DNA from: Tamarix chinensis
Lineage: Eukaryota; Streptophyta; Magnoliopsida; Caryophyllales; Tamaricaceae
NCBI GenBank assembly: GCA_030549775.1
Contig: CM060173.1
Location: 2,294,001 to 2,358,000 of the forward strand
Reading direction: 5' to 3'
DNA length: 64,000 nt
Shown: positions 23,160-34,905 of the stretch, one piece after another
Layout: each line of letters opens with the position of its first letter
Position numbering within the stretch: the first letter of the stretch is position 1
Notes under the pieces: generated by a model
Seen by the model: only the letters and a program-made list of their open reading frames with translations
Databases searched by the model: none
Told to the model about the DNA's origin: nothing
Translations under genes and position numbers: made by a program

Positions 23160-24235
23160 TGGTCCGAGGTTTGTTTTGGGTTTCTGCCGCAGCCCGTAGC
23201 TATCATTCAGGGCCCAATCGGTGAATCAGTAGGCACCAGTGCAATCATTGCCGTTGGGCGATCCTCCATCATCTCTGCAGCCTTCTGTGCTTCTGCCTCT
23301 CGTCTAGCCACTGCTTCCGGTGATTGGGCAAGCATCACTCGAATGACCAAACCGTCCTTAATGGACGTAAATCGTTTTGATCCCCTCGTACTCAATATTG
23401 AACAAGGAAGTTCCACTGTAGAACTTCAGCAGTAGGGGCTTTTTGAGATCGATTTCTACCGTTAATAATCTTGAGAACTTAGCTCTTGATATCCCGGAGG
23501 TTCTCCGATCAATTTTCACAAAACTGCCAATAAAATTCTCGATTTCTTTGATATTGTCTTCATCGCTACAGTACTCGATTGGTAATTCAGGCAATTAAAT
23601 CCATGCCAGAGTAGAAGAAAGTGAAGCAGTAGAAGCTCTAAATTCTGATGTCCATCTACGTATATTAAGATGCTGTTGGTAGATAATCCATGGACCGTCA
23701 CTCAGGATGTAATCATAATATGCGTTCTTCTAAGACTTAATGGGGGGGGGGGGACCTTTCCCAAATCTACCAGTTCATAAGTGCATGCCTTCCAGCGACC
23801 ATAAGTCATAGATCTTGTGGCCGAGAGTTTCGTATCGCATAGAGCGTCCAAAAGGCTTGATAATCAGGATCCTACGCCAGGGACCGTGCAGCTTGCATAT
23901 CTCTCATACCGTGAGCCGCAAATGAGGCTAGGTGCTCCTTCCATCACTTGATCGTCCTCGCCGCCTCCTCTTCCAATTTTTCTATTTCTTCCCACTCTCG
24001 GTCATCGGATTGGGAGTAGGTCACTGTCGAAACTTAACCGGTCAGCCCAGGGGTTGTGAGGGACAAAAGGTTAATTACCATCTCGACGGTCAATTTCTAT
24101 GGGTTATACAGGGCAATCTGTATCACAGCATCAACATCATGATTAGCTTGTAGCATTTAAAGGCCTGGTACTACCAAGTCCTTAGGAGATCGTTTGTTCT
24201 TCTTAGCCGCCGACGAGTTAGGGGGAGATACCATC
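23160..24235 (-). pseudogene. LINE (L1-type) ORF1 remnant, DUF4283 plus zinc knuckle
   Basis: Read on the minus strand, pieces in several frames line up with the ORF1 of plant LINEs. There is a possible start region (MVSPPNSSAAKKNKRSPKD, about 24,232), then a DUF4283-like stretch around 23,900-23,760 (LIIKPFGRSMRYETLGHKI) and, after a frame change at an 11-12-base G run (23,742), GPWIIYQQHLNIRRWTSEF and LPELPIEYCSD. A decayed CCHC knuckle follows, in which a His and a stop (VH*GRFGHSSDACP) stand where the first cysteines should be. The tail near 23,190 has the SPIGP*MIATG pattern of the family's GPWM motif. ORF1 normally binds RNA; here stops and frameshifts rule out function. No reverse transcriptase portion or poly(A) tail was found. 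Confidence 0.65.
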
Positions 24236-25345
24236 GCCAGAGGGAGCGTAGGTCAATCGTTATCGGCGAAAGGGGGATTTAAGGCCGAGGACATGAGGCC
24301 CATGCAGGTGCGTTCTCATTCTTTAATTTGACACTAAACTTTTCCGGAAAGACGGTGATAGTTGACGTCATGGATGCGAGATCCCAAACATCACCACATT
24401 ATATATCCTGCATATTTATAATTAATTTCTCATACACCTTAATCATCTAGCTTAGTATTTCGCTCTTTTAGTTTGTTTCACCTGTGTGCTTTATCTCGTC
24501 CCTGCGGGCTTCGACGTGCGTGCTTTAGTTTTGTTGATCTTATATTGATGAGGTTTCGATACAGGGTATAGTATTTTTGAGTTGGTGGGATGATTATAAT
24601 GTTGATTCTGATGACTGGTTGAATATCAGCATATCATTGATTTTGATGTTCAAGCTCCTCCATATAGATGTAGATGGTGTTGGTGTTGGAGGTAATCTTT
24701 TCGATGATCTATTCAGTGGACCTGATTCACGACCTATTCGTCATTTGGCACTCACCGTTACTTCTGATTTCTTTCTTCTAGTGTTATATCAATTAGGAAC
24801 TTTCTTCTAGCCATGTTTTAATTATGAAATACAAGTGTTATTTGATGAATTTGGGCAAGAAACAATTTCTAGTATGGATTTTGGTCTGATCTGATTAAAA
24901 GACTTGGAATAATGGCTCCAATCGAGGCGAGTGATTTGTTGATTCATTAGATGTTGTTTGTGCTCTAGTATTATTGCATTTCACCATCTCTGCGATACGT
25001 CGATACTCTCTGATATGCCTCTCATTGGTTCAGGTCTTAGTCTTTGTTGCAATTTAAAAGATTCAATGACTCCACAGTTCCCTTTTTTCATTTTTCTTTT
25101 TTGGCTTTGTTTCTTCTGGTAGTGTCTTCATGGTTTTTTTTTGGGCTTATCCAAGCAAATCTCAAAAGATGCTTTGCTTGTATTTTCCAATTCGTGCAAA
25201 AGCTCTGCTCTAGATGTGTGCCAGTAGTAACATGAGCTTCAAATTTACCTCTCTTGTCGTCTTCCAAGCTTTCTTCACCCTTTTTGTTTTTACATACTCC
25301 TTTAGATTTAATTTTCGACCAAGTGAATGACCACACTTTCTTTAC
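24236..25345. other. Unassigned spacer
   Basis: No domain or repeat terminus was recognised. An open frame of 77 codons at 24,577-24,810 (+) starts MSWWDDYNVDSDDWLN; I do not recognise it and see no supporting context. 25,230-25,345 may be worn 3' flank of the ascorbate oxidase pseudogene next to it. Confidence 0.35.
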
Positions 25346-25590
25346 CCTTAATGTACTTCTTCGCACCTTCCACAAACACTAAACCCATACCCATCTCCAA
25401 ATGAGGTTCAATATGCCAATGAAATGCCCAAACACCCGAACTGCTCGTAATAAATCTTAGAGCAGTCCAACATTATGAAGATGCAACGCCCGTAGTCCTC
25501 AACGAAGGGTTCTTCATGTTGAACTTTTTTCTCGCCTCCATCCTTAAAATTCGCTTATCCATACCCCAAAATCCCAAAATCAAAACTAGC
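25346..25590 (-). pseudogene. Ascorbate oxidase pseudogene fragment (3' end of exon 5)
   Basis: On the minus strand this aligns base for base, with small changes, to about 45,235-45,465 of the intact gene. It encodes in order remnants of [46 protein letters not shown] and [13 protein letters not shown]. The segment in front of WTALRF contains a stop and small length changes. The type-1 copper cysteine of the HCHIEPH motif is replaced by Trp (TGG). Only the C-terminal 80 or so residues remain; exons 1-4 and most of exon 5 are absent. It lies 20 kb from the intact gene in the same orientation, so it is a relic of a tandem or dispersed ascorbate oxidase copy. Confidence 0.88.
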
Positions 25591-27301
25591 TAATACGCAC
25601 TACCAAGGATTAAGGTTTTAGTGGTGCTCCATAGATAACAGTTTTGATATCAAGAGTGTAAAAATTGAATGTGTATATGAGGGAGAGGTTTAGATAATAA
25701 AAATGGTTAGTAAAAACTAGACTAAAAATTTTGGATAACTGTTTAAAGTAAAATCGTTATCAAAACCTCCTTAAAATTTTATGAAAGATCTTCGATAATG
25801 GGTTTTTCATAAGACTGTTGTCAAAGTACTTTAGTGGATTTATTAATTGGTTGTGAGAAAATTTTCATTACACATATCCATCGCTTCCGATCTTTACTCC
25901 CCGGTCTTTAGTGCCTATTCATATATTTAGTCCCCCATTTCATGTCTTCTCTTCCTCATTTTCTTGTCTTCCAAACTCCCTAATTTCTTATTTTCCCCTA
26001 TACAAATGTTAATCGATTCAACCAATGCTTAGATGTGACCATTGTTGTAGATAATCTCATGTCGGGGGCTAGACTTTTAGATCTAATGTCTCAATTGAAG
26101 AAAAAGGATAATAAACTATTGAGTGGTGACAACAGACACTAAAGAGCCTGGATTTGAAATTATAGTGTTAGATCGGAATAAAATAGAAGAACAGCAAAGC
26201 GTCCACTCAATCCGGAGGTATGATTCGTATGAACCATCACAGGAGCAAAGTTTTCGCTACCTGGTGGGTCGAGGGGAGCTTCAAACCAAATAATTAAACC
26301 TTTGTGTGATGCTTTTGAGCCAATGATTATAGGTTACGAGGTGAAGAAGGTGCTTAATTATCAAGGACACCACCAAGAACTCATATTGGATTTATTTTTC
26401 TAACTTGTGTCACCAAAGATAAGGCAAACTCATTCAAAAAAGGGACTCGAGGAAGGGTGCTCACTCGGAGGAACTAAGTTCATGTGTTATTCTCTTCTCT
26501 ATTATGTTCTTGATATGTGTTATTCTCTCTTATTTGTTCTTAGATCCATGTTTGTGTCCTTATTTATGTGTTCTTTTCTTCTCTTATATGGTCTTGATAT
26601 GTATTTCTCTCTCTTATTTGTTATTCGATTCATGTTTGTTCTTGATTTCATTCAAATATGTTCTTGTGAAGTTTGAAGTTCTCAATTTCAAACTTAAGAA
26701 GTTTAAAGTTCTTCAATTTCTCATATCTACTATTTTTAGATCTTGAGGAACTTGTGAAGCTCTAATCTAAAAACCCGTTTCTCTAGTTTGGTTCATATCT
26801 AAAAATTCAACATTTACACTTTAATTTCATTTGAGCTTCACAGTCATTTTTCTTTTTAAAAAAATTTGGTTCAACTTTAGAGAAATGAATTACCACGAAA
26901 TATATCGTATATAGTTCTATTGAGAACTATAAAGGTTCAACTTCCTCATACTTTGCATTAATTTCATTGACATCTTAAAAATGCTAAAAAAAAATACTTT
27001 CAGATATTGTCTTTGATAATGGTTATATCAAAAACTATTATTAAAATGTGTGTTAAATTTGTCCGATTTAAACTTTTAATATCAATTTTGGCTAAAAATT
27101 GTCGTTAAAACATGACCTTGGATAATAACTTTCAACAACAACCATTATTAAAGCCAATCTTTTTCCATTTCAATGTAGTTTTTGATAACGATTTTGAATT
27201 TACTATTAAAGATAGGATAATTTTAGTTTTGATAGAGGTCTATAATCATTGTTAAATCCTTAATTTAAGTGCTATTAAAAATTATATTTTATAGTTGTGA
27301 C

Positions 27302-27617
27302 TAGGGTTGTAAATGAGTCGAGTTGAGGTGGGGTAGACTTAGGTTTAGTTTATTTAATAAACGAGCCTAAAAATAAAGCTCGAGTTCGATTCATATATAT
27401 AGAAGCCGAGTCGATACGGGTCGTTAATTTTTGTAGTAAACAAGATGAATTCACAAGCTTTTTCACTATAATCGAGCTCAAGCTTAAATTTTTTATGGTC
27501 AAGCTCAACTTATTTATTAAACGATATGAAGTCAAAACTTATTTTTAGACTCATTTAATAAAATAAATAAGTTGAGTATAAAAAAATTGTGACTTGACTC
27601 TATTTATTTACTACCTT
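27302..27617. mobile_element. 316-bp TAGGGTTGTAAA element, copy A
   Basis: The termini are TAGGGTTGTAAATGAG and, inverted, AAGGTAGTAAATAAAT. The flanks AGTTGTGAC / GGTTGTGAT are a slightly diverged 9-bp duplication. The interior carries GAGTCGAG / CTCGAGTT words. The same insertion is present in copy B (34,449-34,763), so it predates the duplication. The 9-bp TSD suggests a non-autonomous Mutator-like element, inferred. Confidence 0.65.
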
Positions 27618-27788
27618 GGTTGTGATTGCATATCCTAACATCATAATCGACATCATAGGAGGGGTTTGGAGATAGTACGTAGTAGCACTAATGAAACATT
27701 GCCCATTTTGTTTATCTATTGTACTTGTCTTGTGTGCTAAGATGGATGGTCTGGTATTTTGCTATTGATAGCTTTAGATATGACCGAC

Positions 27789-28252
27789 TAGGGATGTAAA
27801 GGAAGTAGATTTTATCCCAAATTTGACAAACTTAATCTGATGAATTTTTAAAAATATATAAATAAATAGGTACGGATATAAATAAGGAGGATGAAAAAAA
27901 TATCCGTCGGATTTAGATACAAATACAAATATAGAAATATTTATATCCGTATTCATATCAGTACCCATTTATTTAATATATAATTACCTTTTTATCATTA
28001 ATTTTAAAATAAATATAGTATAAATTAAGTTTAAAATTTTTATTGAGCTTAATTTTAAATATATTTATCTATTGGATAATATCCATTAATAGATAAATGG
28101 ATGATTTGTCAGATAAAAAATATTCAATGATTATATATATAGATATATTAATAGATATTTAGTTAAATACAAATATAAATCTAGATACAATTTTTTTTTA
28201 TTCAATACGGATAGAGACATGGATATACCCGAATCCAGTTAATTTACATCTT
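27789..28252. mobile_element. TAGGGATGTAAA element, copy A
   Basis: It begins TAGGGATGTAAAGG and ends AATTTACATCTT, giving a short terminal inverted repeat. The interior is rich in GATATGGATA / TATCCG words. It is shared with copy B (39,997-40,411), so it is older than the duplication. I could not find a clear TSD. Confidence 0.5.
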
Positions 28253-28556
28253 TAAGACGTACTTACATGACTGAAGGCCACACAAACCAAATAATGATCG
28301 CACAAGAAGCTTTTACCGTAGTAAGTACGGCAAACAACCTCCTTTCTTTCTTTCTTTCTTTTTTTTTTTTAAAAAAAATACGGGAACATAAATGCATAGC
28401 AAACTGAAAGACCTACTCATGATCGGATCTACAGCATCGTTATATCCGCCGGAAAGTAAAAAGGGACGCGCAGAAATGATCCTCGATCCTGTCCAACATT
28501 TATTTGACTCAAAAACCTGTCTTTTAGCCGCCTGAGGCGTCTATAAATCACGTTTA

Positions 28557-28715
28557 GGGCCTTTAGGCTCTATTTAATTCAAAAAAAATTATATAATTAA
28601 TTTTTTTAAATTTTATTTTTAATTTTTTAATTTTATTATTTTATATAAACCAAATATAAAAATTAAATTTTTTTTTTTTTTTTTCTTTAAAATCTTTTAT
28701 GAACTAAATAGAATA
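28557..28715. mobile_element. 159-bp MITE with TTA TSD (present only in copy A)
   Basis: It is flanked by TTA (28,554-28,556 and 28,716-28,718). Copy B shows the uninterrupted site CACGTTTAAACACAATC at about 40,650, which fixes the borders. The termini contain GGCTCTATTTAATTC and, inverted, TATTCTATTTAGTTC. A TTA target and ends of this style fit Tourist/PIF-Harbinger MITEs. It inserted after the duplication. Confidence 0.75.
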
Positions 28716-31700
28716 TTAAACACAATCATGGTCGTACCGCCACAGACATATAGATATATGAATCACATTTAAGCACAATCATGGTCTCACACTATGTATA
28801 CATAGATACGCTGCTGGCTAGCTCCTTATTAATTCAACTAGGGTTAACTATTGAGCTTACTAATGATTTGACTTTTACAATAGCAAGTCGATGTATATAA
28901 TAAATTCTAATGATGATAAAATTTTAATTCTAAAATATAATTTTTGTAGCATATTTAACGTATCTCATTATACATTAACAAAATTAACATGGAGACTTAT
29001 TTTAGGACATTAATTATCAATACATTTGAATTTAATCATAATTTAAATGTAAAAAGAATAATGAATTTCCGTGAGAAATTCCGAAGTCCCTCGAAGGTAG
29101 GATTAACAATAGATAAATATGTAGTTGCTCTACATTACTATATTGTTATCTTATAACGAGAACTCTTTCTACTTTATAGATACATACAAGTCATCTAGAG
29201 GATATAGATGCAGTATTCTTGAGGTAATTCGGAATGCTTCCTTAGCCATAACACTTTGAATTGAAGTCTTAGTCATTAGTGCTTTCACTTTAGTATTATT
29301 CTCTCTTAGATAAAATATTGTATGGTGGATTGTGTGATAATATAATATGGATCATAATAATTAATAGACTTTGTGTGTGTGTGTGTGTGATGTCTATCAA
29401 TTTGATGTTCGATACTATATTATAAGTGTTTATATGATTTTTAGGGTTTTGTGAAACCTTTATTTTTATTAAAAAGATTTTTTTTACAAGACATTTTGTA
29501 GAAGTTATATAGAAGTCATTACTTAACTTATGCACGGTGCAATATTAAAAAGTAAATTCATGTTTCAAGAGTCAGATGTGACTGTCACCTAACCCGAGTC
29601 CAATACAAGACTTAAAAAACTTATATGAAAAAAAATACAAGATCGATAAGATCAAACAAAGCTCAACAAGAGCCAAAACGAAATAGAACATGGGATCCCA
29701 AGGATCCTAATCAACGCGCTTATTAAGTCGACTGAGAACTTGACACTATCAACCCTATATAAGCAAAGATCGAGAAAGCTGCACGATACTAAAATTGTGT
29801 GGTATTAGTACGACGAGCATACTAAGTAAGACCTAATTATCATACAGAAATATTCTTCGTGCAAAACACATATAACATCATGATACATTATGTTGTTATT
29901 GGAATTTTATCATGCATAAGCGAGGAGAATAAAACCCTAACGCAACTCTAGGAAACTAATTATAATTAGTACTAAATTATGTCGACAATGAAGTATACAT
30001 GATACATGCTGATAGTTAACCACGTAAGGCAACATAAAAGGTACAATATGTTATACTTAGTACCACGAGGGTATACTAAGTATAACATGGAATCATATAG
30101 GACTTGACAAAAATGGAGAATAATCTGAAAAATCCTACAAGCATACTTAGCATGCATTTCCCATATAATCTATTTCAATCGACTTATGGTGGAAGAAGTG
30201 TTGACACTAAACACATTTCAATACTCATATATGGACATTATGTCCCATCAGAAAAGACACATAGTTGAGAATGACAATCATAGCCATCACAATATGGAAA
30301 TCATGCACATAACCATCTTGTCAAAGAAATCAATAATAAGAGCTTGAATCCTTTACACATGAACATCCGAGACAAGGGACTTTTGCAAGGACAACATGCC
30401 TACCTCATATCGGTCACAAAATGCCACAACAATTTGGACATCCAATGCTCTCCACGAATGGTCTCCTACCATAGTGGTTTCACCAATAGCATCCTAATCC
30501 TTAAATGTGTGTACTCCCTATAGGTTCAGATGGACCTATACAGTATTAAAGACATCGAGCTACTATACAACTACTAGGTTCTTCTATTTTAGCAAAGTAG
30601 AAAATGAAAGCCCATAGGACTATGGTTTAAACAATAACACCAAACATGGCCACCAAATCAAAGAGTACATAACATAGCTATTTGTCTATTTTAAAGGATA
30701 ACAAGTAACATCTTTCGATTTTGAAGAATAACACGTAACATTGCATAATCAATTTAACAAAATAATCAAGGTATCAAAAAGCCCAAAATTAACCAAAACA
30801 CGCCGAACTCTACCACAAATCCATCAGTCAACACATTGTTGGTCATGCTTATATGTAGTACAAATATCTTGCCTACAATCTAAGCCCTTAATTAGAAAGA
30901 ATATAAAGACTTAACAAATCAAACCAAAATCTCCCACAACCTTCCATGAACCCTAGAAAAATCAAGGAAAATATTATAGAAATTCAACACATAAAAGATA
31001 AATCAAATTAGAAAGAATTAAAGAAGAAAAGAAGGTGAACTTTTATCATTAAGTTTGGAAGAAAACTAAGCTTCAAAAATAGAATAAATGAGAGAATAAG
31101 CCCACAAAATGGAGAGGAAAAAGAGGAGAGAATGTGGTGCAAAAAGAGAAAGAGAAGAAAAGAAGAAATGATTGTAGTTTGATGAGTAGATTATCATTTT
31201 GAAGTCAAAGAAAACAATCTTCAAACCATGATGGATAAATGGAGGAAGATGGTTCGAAAATGAAGACAGGAAGAAGATGGAAATGAATGAAAATTCTCCA
31301 TTGTATATACATATGTATATATAGTATATACATCTATGATCGTGACTAACAACCACCCTTAAGGCAAAATAAAAACACAATCATGGATTCGATTGTTGTG
31401 TCACGGTATCGATGTGTCAAAATAAATATTTTATATACCCTTATTGTCATTGCATAATTTTTATTTTATTTTATTTTTAAAAAATATTAGCAAATATGGG
31501 TAAATATCTGTAAATAAAGGAAAAATCTCGGCAATTATTGGATGATAGCATGATATATTGCTGATAAATATGTAAAATTCTAAATAATCACACACAGACA
31601 ATTTCATGTATCAAGTGACCCCAAAACTAATAAATATCGATCGATATTGCGTGTTGGAACAAATATTTAATTCTATATCTCCCTTGTAACCTTCAAAACT

Positions 31701-32440
31701 CAATGAACACTAAAGAACATCGTGGCATTTTTTTCACCGAAGTTGAAATTTAAATCTTATTTAATGTTATATTTTATTTCAAAATAAATAATGATATAGT
31801 TTATATTATAAATACCCCTAATTACCATTATCCATATACTTGAAATCAAATATCATTCATCCTTCCCTTTTTGTTATTTATTTGAATTCTTTTTAGCATG
31901 ACGTAGAGAAAGATCAATTTTTTTATTATATTTATATACGATATATGAAGATGATATAATTTATATAATGTTATTAATTGCTTGCCAAGGGGTCTTCAAT
32001 ATAACTAAGGCCCAAGCTTATCATTATGTGAGTTAAATATAACCAAGGTCTTAAATATAACGCTATGCGTAATTGATGTTCTTCATATATGCTTCTCTTC
32101 TTTGCTTTGAAGAAGTTGAATTATCTTAGATGCATGTGCACATCTCTAGTTTGTGTGAATTTGGGTAGTCTTAATTATTATATATTGTGATATAGTTATT
32201 TTTATTTATGCTTCTTGTTTTAATTCGTGCTATGTTACATAGTTTGTTGTTCTTGAGCTTAGTTGAGATTTTTATATGTATTATACTATATAACATTTGA
32301 TAGAAAATGGATACATGCAAATCATATGAGTAAAAAATATGATGATATAGTAGAGAATTTTTATCAATTTTACTATTATTCATTCTAAAATCTTAACTGA
32401 ATAGTGTCCTTGCATTTATTAATACCATTTGATAAAGGAA

Positions 32441-33049
32441 TTTATATGGATGGTTGTGTCAGTAGTTGCCTTAGTGTACTACCTTGGTATTTGGGTTTTC
32501 TTTTGACTATATCAATTATGTCCATTTTATGATCGTATGCTTTCCTGATATACTTATGCTATGTTATTTTGTGCCTCATGTGGCCTTACATATTGTTGTT
32601 ATTTTAATGGTTTTTTCAGTATCGTAGTACTGACAGGTTCTGTTTCTCGATTCCCTACCTATTCAATTGGCAGTGATGACTTTACAAGAGTACTTTGAGG
32701 GTTCAGCTTGATGGCTTCTAATAGAGGGTTAAGAGTTAGGATTATCTGGTGTTTGCTCTGTCATCATTTGATATGGATTTTCGTGGACTCTTCTATCCCT
32801 TATTATTTCTCCTTTTGTTATATTATAACTATTTTGCCTGATCTTTTTGTATTTATCAAGACAAAATAAATTTGTAATCTTTATTTTGCTCTGAAGTTAT
32901 AAATATTGTTTAAGTAAGGTAATGTTTTAGCCTTAGCACTTAATATAAAGATCCAAGCTTATATTGAGTGTAGTGGTAACACCCGTTATTTTTGTAATCA
33001 ACGCTTCTGCAAAATGAAATTTTCAAGTAGTAAATTTGGGGGTGTTACA
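32441..33049 (+). mobile_element. Long-LTR 3' end at the A/B junction
   Basis: The right end GGGGGTGTTACA (33,038-33,049), the CAGTATCGTAGTACTGACAGG block (32,617), the CCTACCTATTCAATTGGCAG block (32,653) and the CCTTAGCACTT box (32,932) are the reverse complement of the LTR 3' ends at 5,494 and 7,674. Copy B starts at the very next base. The left limit is uncertain; about 600 bases are present and the rest of the LTR is missing. Confidence 0.7.
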
Positions 33050-34448
33050 TTACTCCCTGGTCTTCAATGTCTATTCATATATTTTGTCCCCCATTTCATG
33101 TCTTCTCTTCCTTGTCGATTCCTCTTCCGTATTTTCATGTTTTCCAGACTCCCTACTTTTGTATTTTCCCATATACACATGTCAAGCAATTCAACTAGAT
33201 GCGACCATTGTTGTAGCGAATCTCATGTCGGGGGCTAGATTTTTAGATCTAATGTCTCAATTGAAGGAAAAGGATAATAAACCATTGTGTGGCGACAACA
33301 GACACAAAGAAGTCCAAAGATGAAATTATAGTTTTACATTGGAACAAAATAGAACAGTAATGAAGTGTCCACTCAAACCATAGGTATAAACCATCATAGG
33401 AATGAATTTTTCACTGCCTGGTGGGTCGAAGGGAGCTTCAAACCAAATAATTAAAGCTTTGTGTGAATGGATTGGTGTTGTTGAGCTATTGATTATAGGT
33501 TACGAGGTGAAGAAGGTGCTTAATTATTAGGGACACCACTAAGAACTCATATTGTTTTTTTTTTACTAGCTTGTGTCACCAAATATGAGACAAACTCATT
33601 CAAGAAAGGGACACGAGGAGGAGTTCTCACTCGGAGGAACTACGTTCAAGTGTTATTTTCTTCTCTAATATGTTCTTGGTATGTGTTATTCTCTTTTATT
33701 TGTTCTTCGTTCCATGTTTATTCAATATTTATGTGTTATTTTCTTCTCATATATGTTCTTGATATGTGTTTCTCTCTCTCATTTGTTCTTTGATTCATGT
33801 TTGTTCTTGATTTCATTCAAATATGTTCTTGTGAAGTTTGAAGTTCTCAATTTCTATACTTAAGAAGTTTAAAGTTCTTCGGTTATATCTTGAGCTTGTG
33901 AAGTTCTAATCTAAAAACTGGTTTCTCTAGTTTGGTTCATATCTAAAAATTCAACCTTCACGCTTTAATTTCTTTTGAGCTTCACATTTTTTTCTTTTTT
34001 TCTTTTATATAAAATTTGGTTCAACTTTAGAGAAATAGTTTACCATGAAATGTATGGTATATAGTTCTATTCAGATCTATAAGGTTTTAACTCCCTCTTG
34101 CTTTGTATTAATTTCATTGACTTCTTTAAAATGCTATAAAAAATACTTCAAATCTTAGTTTTGATAATGGTTATATAAAAAACCGTTAGTAAAATTTGTG
34201 TTAAATTTGTTTGATTTAATCTTTTAATAACAATTTTGGCTAAAAATTGTCATCAAAACATGACCTTAGAGAATAACTTTCAACAACAACCATTATTAAA
34301 AACCAATCTTTTTCCATTTCAATGTAGGTTTTGGCAATGATTTTAAATCTGCTATTAAAAATAGGATAATTTTAGTTTTGATGGCTTCTATAATCATTAT
34401 CAAACCCTTAATTTAATGGCTATTAAACTTATATTTTGTAGTTGTGAC

Positions 34449-34763
34449 TAGGGGTGTAATTGAGTCGGGCTGAGTTAGAGTGGCCTTAGGTTTGACTTGT
34501 TTAATAAAAAGGTCTAAAAATAAGGCTAAGTTTGGCTTATTTATAAACAAGCTTAGTCGAGCCGGCTCGCAAATTTTTATAATAAATGAAATGAACTCAT
34601 GAGCTTTTTCACTATAAACAAGTTCAAGATCAAATTTTTCATAGTCAAACTTAGCTCATTTATTAAACGAGATGAACTCGAACCTTATTTTTAGACCTAT
34701 TTAATTAAATAAATAAATTGACTATTAAAAACTTGTGAATTGATTCTATTTATTTACTGCCTT
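34449..34763. mobile_element. 315-bp TAGGGGTGTAAT element, copy B
   Basis: The orthologous insertion of 27,302-27,617. It begins TAGGGGTGTAATTGAG and is flanked by AGTTGTGAC (34,440-34,448) and AGTTGTGAT (34,764-34,772). The two copies differ at many positions, consistent with an old duplication. Confidence 0.65.
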
Positions 34764-34905
34764 AGTTGTGATGACATTTCCTAACATCGTAATCGGCATT
34801 GTAGGAGGGTTCATGTTGTCACATTCTTTTGCTTAAGTATGGGTTTGGAGGTAGCAGTTGCACTAGTGAAACATTATGAATTTTCCCATTTTGTTTATCC
34901 ATCAT

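Larger units (their letters stand above)
25894..32440. repeat. Tandem duplication, copy A
   Basis: Similarity with copy B runs in order from TTACTCCCCGGTCTTTAG (25,894; B 33,050) to ACCATTTGATAAAGGAA (32,424-32,440; B 44,170-44,186). Examples are CTCATGTCGGGGGCTAGA at 26,056 and 33,224, ATCGGTCACAAAATGCCAC at 30,409 and 41,888, and GAAAGAATTAAAGAAGAAAAG at 31,009 and 42,491. Copy A holds a 159-bp MITE and a block of about 460 bases (29,520-29,980) that B lacks. No intact gene is seen; short frames near 26,407-26,746 are unrecognised. Confidence 0.85.

Noticed and set aside
24577..24810. 77-codon acidic frame as a small gene
   Set aside because: No recognised domain, no promoter or splice context, and repeat-rich surroundings.
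26407..26746. Hydrophobic frames repeated in both duplicated copies (26,407 and 33,681)
   Set aside because: They are not conserved in length or frame between A and B, so selection on a protein is unlikely.
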